DNA of 64,000 nt from Ferruginibacter sp. (GTDB taxonomy: Bacteria > Bacteroidota > Bacteroidia > Chitinophagales > Chitinophagaceae). Below, piece after piece: positions 9,673-19,439 of the stretch (its first letter is position 1; the number at the start of each line of letters is the position of its first letter). The DNA lies in contig NZ_JAQBNR010000068.1 in assembly GCF_028288465.1 (NCBI RefSeq), positions 95,962-159,961 of the forward strand. Reading direction: 5' to 3'. Made by a program: the position numbers and the translations under genes. The notes below the pieces were generated by a model. That model had not been told where the DNA came from and ran no database searches. It saw only the letters and a list, made by a program, of their open reading frames with translations.

Positions 9673-11079
9673 ATGCTATTTACGAGTTTTGTATTTGTTT
9701 GTCTCGTCGCTGCAACTTTCTTACTTTATTACCTGCCTGCTTTATCTAAGTTCCAGGTATCAATATTAATCGTTTCAAGTTTAGTTTTCTACGCTTACAA
9801 TCAACCGGTAATGGTATTGTTATTATTACTCTCTGTAGGTATTAATATTGTTTCCAGTTATTACATCGTATACGGAGATGTGAAACATAAAAAGCGATTT
9901 GCCATTGCTGGTGTGTCGCTCAACTTGACGATATTATTATTTTTTAAGTACAGCCCGTTATTTGCCAAAACATTTTTCAAAGAACCGGGTTCCTTGGGCG
10001 AATTTCTTGCTGCAATGCCATTGCCAATTGGTATTTCTTTCTTCACGTTCCAGGGCATCAGCCTGGTTGTTGATGTATACAAAGAGAAATATGTAAAAAG
10101 CGAACTGCTGGTTCCAAAATCATTCCTGCTTCACGCTAAGCAGACGCTTCTATTTAAAGGATTTTTCCCTCAACTGATTTCTGGCCCGATAGTAAAAGCG
10201 CATGATTTTATTCCTCAGATCGGGAGAAAAAGCATTCAGGATGTACAGTGGAATTGTGTAGTAAAAAATATGATACTCGGATATTTTCTTAAAATGGTAG
10301 TAGCCGACAATTTGAAGGACTTTACTTTCTGGATTGCTTTTCCTTACTTTCAGGGATATTCTTCGCTGACACTTTTAACAATGTTATTTGGATACTCGTG
10401 CCAGATATTTGCTGATTTTGCAGGCTATTCTTTAATAGCAATATCACTCGCAAAGCTTTTTGGATACAATTTTAAAGACAACTTTAATTTTCCATATATC
10501 GCCACATCATTTAAAGATTTTTGGAAAAGATGGCATATTTCGTTGTCCTCTTTTTTAATGGAGTATCTCTATATCCCGTTGGGCGGTAATAAAAGGGGGA
10601 AATTACGAACCGGTATAAATATCATGATTGTAATGTTACTGGGTGGGCTTTGGCATGGAGCTGCATGGAGTTATGCAGTCTGGGGTGGTTTTCACGGTGC
10701 TGCTTTAGTGGTGGAAAGGTTTACTAATGAAAAAATAAAAATCAAAGCGAACATTGTAACCCAAATATTTAAAGGGTTACTGATTTTTAGTTTTGTTACA
10801 TTAGCCTGGTTGCTGTTTAAATTACCCGACTTTCAGCATGTTATTTTGTATTTTAAGTCCATTGGTAATAACATCAGGAGTATTGATGACACCCAGCTAA
10901 TGTCTTATATTATGCTCTATTCATCTCCGGTGTTATTTTATCATTTATTTTATTTATTGAAAGTTAAATCTTCTGTTATAAACGTAAGAAAGGTTGAATT
11001 CATTCCCTATGGTATTATGCTCTTTTTAATTATTGTCAACAGTGGTTCATCCGGAGCGTTTATTTATTTTCAGTTTTAA
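9673..11079 (+). CDS. MBOAT-family O-acyltransferase (AlgI/DltB-like)
   Basis: Protein of 468 aa with about ten hydrophobic segments. The MBOAT signatures are DFWKRWHISLSSFL near residues 282-295 (H288) and GGLWHGAAW near 324-332 (catalytic His328), with SGPIVKAHDF earlier. Length and motifs match AlgI, PatA and DltB relatives, which carry an acyl group across the cytoplasmic membrane onto a periplasmic glycan. It is followed 6 nt later by an SGNH-like membrane-anchored protein, the usual partner. This is the first of two MBOAT/SGNH pairs in the window. No dedicated acyl carrier protein is adjacent here, so acetyl transfer is the simplest guess. Confidence 0.92.
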   Translation: MLFTSFVFVCLVAATFLLYYLPALSKFQVSILIVSSLVFYAYNQPVMVLLLLLSVGINIVSSYYIVYGDVKHKKRFAIAGVSLNLTILLFFKYSPLFAKTFFKEPGSLGEFLAAMPLPIGISFFTFQGISLVVDVYKEKYVKSELLVPKSFLLHAKQTLLFKGFFPQLISGPIVKAHDFIPQIGRKSIQDVQWNCVVKNMILGYFLKMVVADNLKDFTFWIAFPYFQGYSSLTLLTMLFGYSCQIFADFAGYSLIAISLAKLFGYNFKDNFNFPYIATSFKDFWKRWHISLSSFLMEYLYIPLGGNKRGKLRTGINIMIVMLLGGLWHGAAWSYAVWGGFHGAALVVERFTNEKIKIKANIVTQIFKGLLIFSFVTLAWLLFKLPDFQHVILYFKSIGNNIRSIDDTQLMSYIMLYSSPVLFYHLFYLLKVKSSVINVRKVEFIPYGIMLFLIIVNSGSSGAFIYFQF

Positions 11080-11085
11080 GTCAAT

Positions 11086-11994
11086 ATGATTAAAAGGATC
11101 TTTGTTATAGCAATAGCATTGTTCATTTTTTATTCTGTGTTTGTGCGTTTCATTGCGCCTGTATGGTGGTCTGCATCACAACATCAATGGCAGGCAAATA
11201 CTATTAACGCTGAAAAATTTGTATTCAGTGATACAAATTATTACGAGAATGTGTTGGTTGGTTCATCATTGACTACCAAATTAATAAGGGATAGTTTTCC
11301 TAGTACTTATAGTCTTTCATTTGGCGGACTAAGCATCTATGATGGATTGAGTATACTTACACACAAAACCAGACTACCTAAAAATATATTCGTGGAAATG
11401 AATGTTGCTTTACATGAAGAGAGCAAAGACTTTACTGATGCTTTAAATTCTCCCATTCATTATTATTCAAAAAGTGCTTTCGTTTCTTTGAGAGCTGATA
11501 AACAACCGATCGGAATTCTTGGAACACTAGTTAACTCATCTTTTACAGAAAGAATGGTTATGAAGTTTAAATATCGTTTTCATTTGACGCCAATAAATTC
11601 AGAAGTGGTAAATGGAGGTAATAGTTCGGACGGCTTATTTGCTAAAATGTTAGAGATGCAGGTCGATAAATATTCAAAGTTGCCTGATACGAAATTTGTT
11701 AATGAATGTTTCAGCAATTTAAAATCGTATGTAAATGAGCTGGAAAAGAAGGGAGTAAATTTTGTATTTTATGAAATGCCTGTTGCTGAAGAGTTAAATA
11801 ATTTGCCAAGAGCAAAGCTGGTGCGTCAAACTTTTTATATGAATTTCCCTGCGTCGAAATATGAATATATTCCAATACCCGATTCTGGCAAATTTGAAAC
11901 TAGTGATGGGCTTCATTTAAATAAAGATGGCGCATTAAAATATACGATTTACCTAAAATCGAAGTTAACAATGCCAAGGCAAAAGAAACAATGA
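11086..11994 (+). CDS. Membrane-anchored SGNH-like partner of MBOAT
   Basis: Protein of 302 aa. One N-terminal transmembrane helix (about residues 5-22) anchors an extracytoplasmic domain. A nucleophile-type motif VLVGSSLTTKL lies around residues 57-67, and a DxxH pair is at D274/H277 in SDGLHLNKDG. That pattern is an SGNH hydrolase fold, as in AlgJ, AlgX and DltD, which complete acyl transfer started by an MBOAT protein. The start is 6 nt after the MBOAT stop. The glycine and asparagine blocks of classical SGNH enzymes are not obvious, so assignment rests on the Ser and Asp-His blocks and the context. Confidence 0.7.
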   Translation: MIKRIFVIAIALFIFYSVFVRFIAPVWWSASQHQWQANTINAEKFVFSDTNYYENVLVGSSLTTKLIRDSFPSTYSLSFGGLSIYDGLSILTHKTRLPKNIFVEMNVALHEESKDFTDALNSPIHYYSKSAFVSLRADKQPIGILGTLVNSSFTERMVMKFKYRFHLTPINSEVVNGGNSSDGLFAKMLEMQVDKYSKLPDTKFVNECFSNLKSYVNELEKKGVNFVFYEMPVAEELNNLPRAKLVRQTFYMNFPASKYEYIPIPDSGKFETSDGLHLNKDGALKYTIYLKSKLTMPRQKKQ

Positions 11995-12097
11995 TTGAAG
12001 TTTATTGATCTTGCTTTAACACAATCCTTCCATTGGTATCTGCATCTTTTCAGCAAAAAATAAATATGAACCAACAGTTGGTCGCAGAAAATAGTCA

Positions 12098-13297
12098 ATG
12101 AAAGAACTACCGAAAATAGCGATTGTGGTATCACATCCAATACAACATTTTTGTCCGCAGTATGTAAGTTTTGCAGCCAGTGAACAGGCACAGATAAGAG
12201 TATTTTTTGGTTCAGCCCTGGGGTATAAAAAATATACGGATAAAAATTTTGGCCGGGAGATAGTGTGGGGCAACCTGCAACTGGATAAATTTGATCATTT
12301 ATTTTTAAACGGAGAAGCGGTTATTCAGCCGGATGGTAACCTGGATGCCCCTTCGGTTGAAAAGGAACTGGAATTATATCAGCCAAATATTGTTATTGTA
12401 TATGGCTATTTCCAAAAATTGCAAAGGCGTGTTTACAGGTGGGCTGTAAAAAATAAAGTGCTATTAGCATTTATTGGTGATAGCGAATTGCGGCATAAAA
12501 GAAGTGCTCTGAAGGACTTACTCAAATATTTTTATTTGCGCCGTTATTTTAGAAAGATCAGTTTCTTTCTTACTGTTGGAAATGCCAACGAGGCATATTA
12601 TAAAAAGTATGGTGCACCCAGTAATAAGTTTGTACGCATGCATTTTCCTATAGATGTAAATCAATACGAAAAGAGGTACGACCTAAGAGCATCGCTGCGT
12701 GATACCATTAGGCAACGATACGGTATTGATGAAAATGACATTGTGCTGATAGTAGTTGGAAAACTATCCCCCTGGAAAAACCAGGATCATTTAATTGAAG
12801 CCATTCAACTACTGGAAACAAAGGGCGCATATTATCACTTATTTATTTTGGGTTCGGGCGAAATGAAAGCAGCATGGGAAATGAAAGCAGGAGGTTTGCT
12901 GCACAGCAAAATATATTTCCCCGGCTTTGTAAACATTGAGGAATTACCTGCCTATTATGCGGCATCAGATATATACGTTCATCCGGCTTCGGTAGAACCG
13001 CATTCAATAGCCATCAGCGAAGCGATTTATATGGGATGCCCGGTAATTTTAAGCGACAGGTGCGGAAGTTATGGTGAAGATGATGATGTACAGGAAGATA
13101 AGAACGGATGGATATTTGAATTTGGAAAGATTTCCCAATTGGCAGAAAAAATACAACTACTGGGTATCAATAAAGAGCTGCGGCAAACATTTGGAAACTA
13201 TAGCCATGATATCGCAGTTTCTTTTCAGCGCAAGGCGCATTACACGGTGCTAAAAAAACTGATTGCACAGATACAAACTATGCCGAAACTTTCATGA
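12098..13297 (+). CDS. Family 4 glycosyltransferase
   Basis: Protein of 399 aa, GT-B fold. The N-domain begins KIAIVVSHPIQHFCPQY, a start typical of GT4 enzymes that act on lipid-linked glycans. The C-domain carries IVVGKLSPWKNQDHLIEAI, a Gly-rich HLFILGSGE and the EX7E-type VEPHSIAISEAIYMGCPVIL. The stop overlaps the next start as ATGA. About 100 nt separate it from the SGNH gene; that interval has no other gene. Substrates are unknown. Confidence 0.88.
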   Translation: MKELPKIAIVVSHPIQHFCPQYVSFAASEQAQIRVFFGSALGYKKYTDKNFGREIVWGNLQLDKFDHLFLNGEAVIQPDGNLDAPSVEKELELYQPNIVIVYGYFQKLQRRVYRWAVKNKVLLAFIGDSELRHKRSALKDLLKYFYLRRYFRKISFFLTVGNANEAYYKKYGAPSNKFVRMHFPIDVNQYEKRYDLRASLRDTIRQRYGIDENDIVLIVVGKLSPWKNQDHLIEAIQLLETKGAYYHLFILGSGEMKAAWEMKAGGLLHSKIYFPGFVNIEELPAYYAASDIYVHPASVEPHSIAISEAIYMGCPVILSDRCGSYGEDDDVQEDKNGWIFEFGKISQLAEKIQLLGINKELRQTFGNYSHDIAVSFQRKAHYTVLKKLIAQIQTMPKLS

Positions 13298-14187
13298 GTA
13301 TAGTTGTCTGTAAATTACCGAAAGCCGGATTGGGCAATCAGTTGTTTCCATTGATGAAGGCCTACACGTTTGCACACCTAAACGGATTGCCTGTGATAGT
13401 AACCAATTATCACCAGCTAAAGATTGGCCCTTATTTACGCAATGAGAAAGTAAAAAGAAATTACAGTGGCTTTTTTACATTCCAGAAAAATATTTTCGCA
13501 GCACAGTTTGATAAATGGAAGCTAAAGAAGTATAAAAACAATCAGCAAATTGAACCCTCAGTAGAAAAGATTGATGGGGCAGCCAACGCTGGTATATATG
13601 TTTTTTCAGAAATGCCACATTGGGATCATTATTTTGATGGACTGAAGGAAAACAGGCAACTTGTAGTTGCTCTATTCAAAAAGTTGGTCTCTCAAAAAGT
13701 GTATGGAAAAATAAAGAATCATGCTGCTCCATGTATTGGCATCCATATACGAATGGGTGATTTCAGGAAATTGAAAGAAGGGGAAGATTTTAATAAGGTT
13801 GGCATTGTCCGTACCCCGGAATCTCATTTTATACAGATTATAAAAACGATAAGAAATATACATGGCTCAGCATTACCGGTAAGTGTATTTACTGATGGTT
13901 TTGCCCACGAATTCAAAGAGCTTTTTAAACTTCAAAATATCAGCTTGATAGAAGGAAACAGTGACATAGCAGATCTTATCCTCCTGAGCAAAAGCAAACT
14001 TATAGTAACTTCCGCCACCAGTACATTTAGTTACTGGGCATGTTTTCTATCACAAGCCATTATTATCAAACATCCGGCACACGTAAATACAATAATCAGG
14101 TCAAAGAGTAATAATGCTATGTTATTTGAAGGGGCTTTGGACATACAAGACCAATTGCTTGTTGAACAAATAAGGAACATAATATGA
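13294..14187 (+). CDS. GT11-like (alpha-1,2-fucosyltransferase type) glycosyltransferase
   Basis: Protein of 297 aa. GLGNQLFPL at residues 12-20 is the canonical GT11 N-terminal motif, and IGIHIRMGDFRK near 148-159 (H151, R153, D156) is the GDP-fucose-binding HxRxxD motif. The late block VTSATSTFSYWACFLS matches the third conserved region. It is closer to the family consensus than the gene at 1329. It overlaps both neighbours by ATGA, fixing it in an operon with a GT4 and an FkbM methyltransferase. The product is most likely a fucosylated and then methylated glycan, although methylation of fucose itself is inference. Confidence 0.78.
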   Translation: MSIVVCKLPKAGLGNQLFPLMKAYTFAHLNGLPVIVTNYHQLKIGPYLRNEKVKRNYSGFFTFQKNIFAAQFDKWKLKKYKNNQQIEPSVEKIDGAANAGIYVFSEMPHWDHYFDGLKENRQLVVALFKKLVSQKVYGKIKNHAAPCIGIHIRMGDFRKLKEGEDFNKVGIVRTPESHFIQIIKTIRNIHGSALPVSVFTDGFAHEFKELFKLQNISLIEGNSDIADLILLSKSKLIVTSATSTFSYWACFLSQAIIIKHPAHVNTIIRSKSNNAMLFEGALDIQDQLLVEQIRNII

Positions 14188-14933
14188 ATAAATCATTCAT
14201 CAATAAGTTTTGTAGAAAATTTGGGTTTGAGATACATGGAACCGGGTACTTACAGTCTGTACAAAAAACATCATTTAAAGAAGACGCTTTTTTAAAGCAA
14301 CAGGAGATAACGGGCCAAGGAACCAGAGTAATTGTTGATATTGGCGCCAATGTGGGAGATACTGTACTTCGTTACCATGCTCTTTTTCCAAAAGCTGAGA
14401 TATACGCATTTGAGCCTTTTCCTGACTCATTTACTACACTGCAAAACAGGGTATCGGGTATTGAAACAGTAACAGGATATCAAAAAGCAATTTCAGATAA
14501 AAGTGGGACAAAAGAATTCTTTGTAAATCACAATACCGCAACCAATTCCTTATTGCAGCCTCAAAAGATGGGGCTAAGCTCAGACAAAGAAGTTGCCAAT
14601 AAGTTGGTAATAGTGGTCGATGTTTTATCAATTGATGATTTTTGCACAACAAACAAAATTGAAACAATTGATATTTTAAAGCTTGACATACAAGGTGGCG
14701 AGTTAGCTGCCTTACGGGGAGCTGCAAAAATGCTAAAGGAAAAAAAGATAAACCTCATTTATACAGAGGCTTATTTTAAACAGCAGTATGTTGATCAGCC
14801 CCTGCTTCATGATATATCAACTTATCTGCAGCAATACGATTATTTTATCCAGGATATTTATGAACCTATTTACGGCAAAGGCTCTCTTGCATGGTGTGAC
14901 GCAATATTTTTAAAAGGTAATCGAAAGCTGTAA
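14184..14933 (+). CDS. FkbM-family methyltransferase
   Basis: Protein of 249 aa. Motif I is VIVDIGANVGDTVLRY (about residues 49-64), with IYAFEPFPDSF following, and the FkbM signature IDILKLDIQGGELAALRGAA near 163-182. The ATG overlaps the stop of the GT11-like gene as ATGA, so translation is coupled. Direct coupling to a fucosyltransferase-like gene suggests the methyl acceptor is on or next to that residue. This is inference from position only. Confidence 0.87.
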   Translation: MNKSFINKFCRKFGFEIHGTGYLQSVQKTSFKEDAFLKQQEITGQGTRVIVDIGANVGDTVLRYHALFPKAEIYAFEPFPDSFTTLQNRVSGIETVTGYQKAISDKSGTKEFFVNHNTATNSLLQPQKMGLSSDKEVANKLVIVVDVLSIDDFCTTNKIETIDILKLDIQGGELAALRGAAKMLKEKKINLIYTEAYFKQQYVDQPLLHDISTYLQQYDYFIQDIYEPIYGKGSLAWCDAIFLKGNRKL

Positions 14934-14942
14934 AACTTGACC

Positions 14943-15968
14943 ATGAAATTATTTGTTGTAGGTTCTGATAAAATATATGCAATAGAAAATTTTTACGTAA
15001 AATACCTGAGGGAAAATGGAGTAGAAGTATTTCATTTTACTGCGCAAACTTCCTTTTATGATTATTATCAAAAGAACTTGTTGAATAAGCTAGTTTTTAA
15101 ATCAGGGCTATCAGGGATTTTAAATAGCATTAATCAAAAGTTTAAGCACTCGGTTACAGCATTTAAGCCCGATGTAATATGGATATTTAAAGGGATGGAA
15201 ATATTTCCCGGTTCGCTGCAATGGGCAAAAGACCGGCATATTAAGCTGGTAAATTACAATGCAGACAACCCTTTCATTTTTACCGGTAAAGGCAGCGGTA
15301 ATAAAAATGTAACAAGGTCTATTCCCCTGTTTGACATGCACCTCACTTACAACACGGCTGTAAAAAAAGAAATGGAATCTTTCTATGGGATACCAACGGA
15401 GATACTCCCTTTTGGTTTTGATATTGATGGGGCGTTGTTTGAAAAATGTATACAACAACAAGAGATTTTAAAGGCCTGTTTCCTGGGTAATCCCGACCCG
15501 TCCAGGGCCCTGTTTTTAGAACATCTTGCCGCTGGGGGTATTGCTATAGATGTGTTTGGAAATGACTGGGAAAAATTTGTGCGCCATCCCAATATATTTA
15601 CCCATAGCCCGGTATACGGTGATGAGTTGTGGCTTACTTTGCACCGGTACCGGGTACAACTCAATTTAATGCGGTTACACAATCCTGATACGCACAACAT
15701 GCGTAGTTTCGAATTGCCCGGGGTGGGGGCCATCCAGCTGGCTCCTGACACGATAGATCATCAAACGTACTTTGAGCCGGGAAAAGAAATATTTGTTTAC
15801 AATGATGTGGCGGACTGTATTGTCCAAATAAATAAATTACTATGCCTGCCGGCAAATGAAGCAGCAGTCATTCGATATAACGCAAGACAGAGGTCGTTAA
15901 ATTCAGGCTATCAATATAGAGACAGGGCGGTGCAGGCTTTGCAACTAATTCAAAAGCAACTTGGGTAA
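14943..15968 (+). CDS. CgeB-like glycosyltransferase
   Basis: Protein of 341 aa from ATG 14943; a TTG at 14937 would add two residues and sits closer to the previous stop. The sequence starts KLFVVGSDKIYAIENFYVKY, then has PDVIWIFKGMEIFP and LVNYNADNPF, and ends with NLMRLHNPDTHNMRSFELPG plus GVGAIQLAPDT. The RSFELPG...G block is the donor-site motif of spore-maturation protein CgeB-type GT-B enzymes (DUF3880 plus glycosyl transferase 1-2 domain). Its end overlaps the next gene by 8 nt. Function: transfer of an unknown sugar in the cytosol. Confidence 0.78.
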   Translation: MKLFVVGSDKIYAIENFYVKYLRENGVEVFHFTAQTSFYDYYQKNLLNKLVFKSGLSGILNSINQKFKHSVTAFKPDVIWIFKGMEIFPGSLQWAKDRHIKLVNYNADNPFIFTGKGSGNKNVTRSIPLFDMHLTYNTAVKKEMESFYGIPTEILPFGFDIDGALFEKCIQQQEILKACFLGNPDPSRALFLEHLAAGGIAIDVFGNDWEKFVRHPNIFTHSPVYGDELWLTLHRYRVQLNLMRLHNPDTHNMRSFELPGVGAIQLAPDTIDHQTYFEPGKEIFVYNDVADCIVQINKLLCLPANEAAVIRYNARQRSLNSGYQYRDRAVQALQLIQKQLG

Positions 15969-17079
15969 CCTCACTATCATCCATTTTAGTCCGCTGGAAC
16001 TGTATCCGCCTGTACAAAATTTTATTCGCACCATGGAAAAAAATACGGGCGAAAATAAAATAACCGTATTTACAACAACAGGTACTTTTAAAGAGCTTGA
16101 TTTATTTGTACCCTTTAATACAGCCATCCGCATTGTTCGATTAGGTAAATCAGGACAGGGTATAAATTCCTTTAGCCGGTTACATAGTTATATGTTATTT
16201 TATTTTGGTTGCATCTCACACCTGGCCATCAGAAGACCTAAGAAGATTTTGTATTACGAGACAATTTCTTCTTTTCCCGCCTGGTTTTACCGTCGTTTTT
16301 TTAATAGAACCGTTGAGCTGTTTATTCACTACCATGAATATACAAGTCCGGCAGAATATCAAAGTGGTATGAAATTGACGAAGTTGTTTCACCGATTGGA
16401 AAAATGGTTATATCCCCGGGCCAAATGGGTGTCTCACACCAATAATTACCGGATGGAATTGTTTGAAACGGACATATACCCAATAAAAATTACTAATAAA
16501 CAGGTGGTGCCAAACTATCCTCCGCACGCTTGGTTTAAGAGGGCAAAAGTACATGTGGAAGAACCTGTTAAAGTTGTATATACAGGATCTTTGAGTATGG
16601 ATACCATGTACACAAAGGAGTTTGCAAATTGGGTGCTGGCACAAAACGGGCAGGTTACCTGGCACGTGTATGCTTATAATATAACCCCTGATGCAAAAGC
16701 ATTTCTGGAATCTGCCGGTACAAATAATATTGTTTTGAAAGAAGGTGTGAATTATGGTGAATTACCGTGTATTTTGCAGCAATACGATGCGGGTGTAGTA
16801 TTGTATAAAGGGCATATTTCTAACTATGTTTATAATGCTCCTAATAAAGTATTTGAATATTGTGTTTGCGGGCTGGATGTTTGGTTTCCGTTTGTAATGA
16901 AAGGAACTTTTCCTTACAAAACGGTAAATTCTTATCCCAAAGTTATACCTGTAGACTTCAGTAATTTAAAAGGTTTTAATATGCAGGATGCAGTAAATAA
17001 AGACAGGCTTCAATTCATTGAACCGCATTATTTTTGTGAGGAGGCATTTGAATGTCTGATTGCCGACTTTTGCAAATGA
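15961..17079 (+). CDS. GT4-like glycosyltransferase, TTG start
   Basis: Protein of 372 aa with GT-B architecture. The TTG start at 15961 lies inside the previous gene. It is preferred because the first Rossmann strand (LTIIHFSPLELYPPVQNF) immediately follows and would be lost at the next ATG (16033). The C-domain shows VKVVYTGSLSMDTMYTKEFA and NAPNKVFEYCVCGLDVWFP, a degenerate form of the EX7E donor site with FEY in the glutamate position. The family is distant from common GT4 enzymes, so donor type is not predictable. It is co-translated with the CgeB-like gene. Confidence 0.75.
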   Translation: MGNLTIIHFSPLELYPPVQNFIRTMEKNTGENKITVFTTTGTFKELDLFVPFNTAIRIVRLGKSGQGINSFSRLHSYMLFYFGCISHLAIRRPKKILYYETISSFPAWFYRRFFNRTVELFIHYHEYTSPAEYQSGMKLTKLFHRLEKWLYPRAKWVSHTNNYRMELFETDIYPIKITNKQVVPNYPPHAWFKRAKVHVEEPVKVVYTGSLSMDTMYTKEFANWVLAQNGQVTWHVYAYNITPDAKAFLESAGTNNIVLKEGVNYGELPCILQQYDAGVVLYKGHISNYVYNAPNKVFEYCVCGLDVWFPFVMKGTFPYKTVNSYPKVIPVDFSNLKGFNMQDAVNKDRLQFIEPHYFCEEAFECLIADFCK

Positions 17080-17133
17080 ACGATTCAATACAAATTTCCT
17101 GAAAGCAATTATCAGTATATATTGATCTGAACA

Positions 17134-18513
17134 ATGGAATCTCTTTTCAACAACAATTTTAAATGGTTTTTTTACCTTGGTCTTATTTTTATAATCAGGG
17201 TATTGTGGGTTGACCTTAGCTGGTTAAGTTATTTCGCCCTATGTATTACACTTTACCAATTCTTGCTTTTATTCTTCGCCATGGGGTCGGTACTTCCTTT
17301 GCGATACCTCACCGGCGCATTGATGTGCCTGCAAATGTTGCTGGGCCCCACTTTTGCCTATAACGGACTGGATGCATACCAGTCATTTTCATACAAGATG
17401 AAAATACCTGAAACTGATTATTTTACTTATGTTTTACCTGCCGTAATTTGCTTTATTTGGGGACTGCACGTTACTGCAGGCAGGCTTAAAGGAGAACAAT
17501 TGAATCAGAAAGCCATCGCAGATTTTGTAGATTCGTCTGGTGATATGGCGTATTGGTTTATTGGGATAGGTTTTGTATCAAGTATCATATCAAGTTACTT
17601 TTCGACAGATTTGGGTTTTGTTTTTTACCTGTTGAGCAGCTTTAAATTTGTAGGGGCTTTTATGCTTTTACTCAGCAACAAGCAACTTAAAACCGGATTG
17701 TTGGTACTGGTTTTTGGCTCCATTGTTATATCATCACTGGGTGAGGCTATGTTTCATGATTTATTGACCTGGGTCATATTTATCGGGTCAGTAGTGGCAA
17801 TAAAATATAAACCGAATATGGTTGTAAAAGCATCTGTTGCGGTTGGTTTTATTTTAGTATCTGTAGTTATACAGCAATTAAAAGGGGACTACAGAAAATC
17901 TGCCTGGGGAGAAGGCAATAGTGGCCTGGACGCTTTTGAGAAAGTGTATGATAGCAAGCAGGAAAAAAATGGAATTTTCGATTTTGGTAGTCTTGCACAA
18001 AGCAATGTCCGCATTAACCAGGGGTTCATTATAACCAATGTAATGAAAAATGTTCCCGAAAGAGTTCCTTATGCAGAAGGGGCTGAATTATACCAAATAC
18101 TGGAAGCTGCTTTTTTACCAAGAATATTAGCCCCCAATAAATTAAATGCCGGGGACCGTACCATTTTTATGAAGTACTCTGGTATGCAACTTAAGCAGGG
18201 GACATCTATGGGTTTAAGTTCAGTAGGGGACGCTTACATCAATTTTGGAATAATAGGAGGTTGTTTTTTTATGTTCCTCTTAGGTCTTTTTTTCAGTACG
18301 GTATTGAACAATTTCTATAAACATAGCTTCAATTACCCTGTATTGCTTTTATTTGTACCATTGGTTTTTTATTATCCCATCAGGGCGGATTGTGAGTTGC
18401 AAACTTCGCTCGGGCATCTGGTAAAGTCAACCTTTCTTGTATATGTGGTAATACAATTTTGGAAGTACGAATTTAAACGTATCAAAAGTCCGGCAGATGT
18501 GCAGGCAACCTGA
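17134..18513 (+). CDS. Wzy-like polysaccharide polymerase, multi-pass membrane protein
   Basis: Protein of 459 aa with about ten to twelve hydrophobic segments and a central hydrophilic loop (about residues 245-345) containing RKSAWGEGNSGLDAFE and RINQGFIITNVMKNVPERV. Long loop and overall topology fit O-antigen polymerase/ligase proteins. The late segment LSSVGDAYINFGIIGG is the conserved D-A-Y-x-N-x-G block of oligosaccharide repeat-unit polymerases. An exosortase gene lies 2.8 kb downstream; exosortase loci of Bacteroidota often contain such a Wzy-like protein (recalled from family knowledge, not testable here). It probably joins repeat units at the periplasmic face. Confidence 0.75.
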   Translation: MESLFNNNFKWFFYLGLIFIIRVLWVDLSWLSYFALCITLYQFLLLFFAMGSVLPLRYLTGALMCLQMLLGPTFAYNGLDAYQSFSYKMKIPETDYFTYVLPAVICFIWGLHVTAGRLKGEQLNQKAIADFVDSSGDMAYWFIGIGFVSSIISSYFSTDLGFVFYLLSSFKFVGAFMLLLSNKQLKTGLLVLVFGSIVISSLGEAMFHDLLTWVIFIGSVVAIKYKPNMVVKASVAVGFILVSVVIQQLKGDYRKSAWGEGNSGLDAFEKVYDSKQEKNGIFDFGSLAQSNVRINQGFIITNVMKNVPERVPYAEGAELYQILEAAFLPRILAPNKLNAGDRTIFMKYSGMQLKQGTSMGLSSVGDAYINFGIIGGCFFMFLLGLFFSTVLNNFYKHSFNYPVLLLFVPLVFYYPIRADCELQTSLGHLVKSTFLVYVVIQFWKYEFKRIKSPADVQAT

Positions 18514-18605
18514 ATTTTAAAAAGCGAGGTTATATTATCTTCACGCCTGCACCTGCACTTTGCAAATCACCGGGGAATATCATCCTGAATTAACACTAGA
18601 ATTTA

Positions 18606-19421
18606 ATGCCAAATCTATTTCTTCGGTTTTACAGACAATTGCCTGCATTTAAAGGAAAACTAAGCCTGGGCAGGATACTTTTTAAAAAACTGATCAATCA
18701 GGATACTCCAATACAACTGAAAGCGCATCAACAGATAAAATATAACATACCTAATACAATTGAAAGTCTGGGTGTAGAATTATTATTTAATGGGATTTAT
18801 GAAAAAGACATGGTTGCGTTTTTACAAAATCATTTAAAGCCAGGAGATATTTATTTTGACATAGGTGCTAATATTGGCGCGCTTGGAATGCCGGTCATTA
18901 AAAAAAAGAAGAACGTAAAGTACTTCGGTTTTGAAGCCTCTCCAACTACTTTTGAGTATTTAAAATTAAATTTTCAGCAGAATAATTTTCACCATTATGA
19001 GCTTCATAATAACCTTGTTTATGAATGCGATAATTTTTCAACAAAATTTTATGAAACTGACAAGTATGGAGAAGGTTCATTAGCGCCCACATTTACCGAT
19101 CATTATGTTTTTGTAAACTCGGTTACTTTAGATACTTTTTGCATCGAAAGAAATTTAACGCGTATTAACCTGATGAAAGTTGATGTACAAGGTTTTGAAT
19201 TATCTGTTTTTAAGGGTATGAAGCAACTCTTGCTAAATAAAAAAGTTGACAATATTTTATTCGAATTCGAGCACTGGGCAGAGGAATGGGCAGGTGTTGA
19301 AAAGGGTGCAGCACAACAGTTTTTATTGGATATGGGGTATCACTTATTTGACATTAAGGGCAAAAGATTAACTGAGATTGTAGTGTTTGGTCAAACCATG
19401 ATTTGGGCAAGGCCCGCATAA
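18606..19421 (+). CDS. FkbM-family methyltransferase
   Basis: Protein of 271 aa. GDIYFDIGANIGALGMPV (about residues 81-98) is motif I, KYFGFEASPTTFEYL gives the acidic ribose-binding residue, and INLMKVDVQGFELSVFKGM (about 192-210) the FkbM signature. The C-terminal FEFEHWAEEWAG is a variant of the acceptor-side loop. It is the fifth FkbM protein of the window, 92 nt after the polymerase gene and 18 nt before a GT4 gene. The 60-residue N-terminal extension is basic and may contact the membrane. Confidence 0.86.
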   Translation: MPNLFLRFYRQLPAFKGKLSLGRILFKKLINQDTPIQLKAHQQIKYNIPNTIESLGVELLFNGIYEKDMVAFLQNHLKPGDIYFDIGANIGALGMPVIKKKKNVKYFGFEASPTTFEYLKLNFQQNNFHHYELHNNLVYECDNFSTKFYETDKYGEGSLAPTFTDHYVFVNSVTLDTFCIERNLTRINLMKVDVQGFELSVFKGMKQLLLNKKVDNILFEFEHWAEEWAGVEKGAAQQFLLDMGYHLFDIKGKRLTEIVVFGQTMIWARPA

Positions 19422-19439
19422 CTTAACAAAGAGAAATTA

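Noticed and set aside
15120..15751. Minus-strand frames of 113 and 122 codons opposite the CgeB-like gene
   Set aside because: Overlap each other and a well-supported + strand gene; no motif content.
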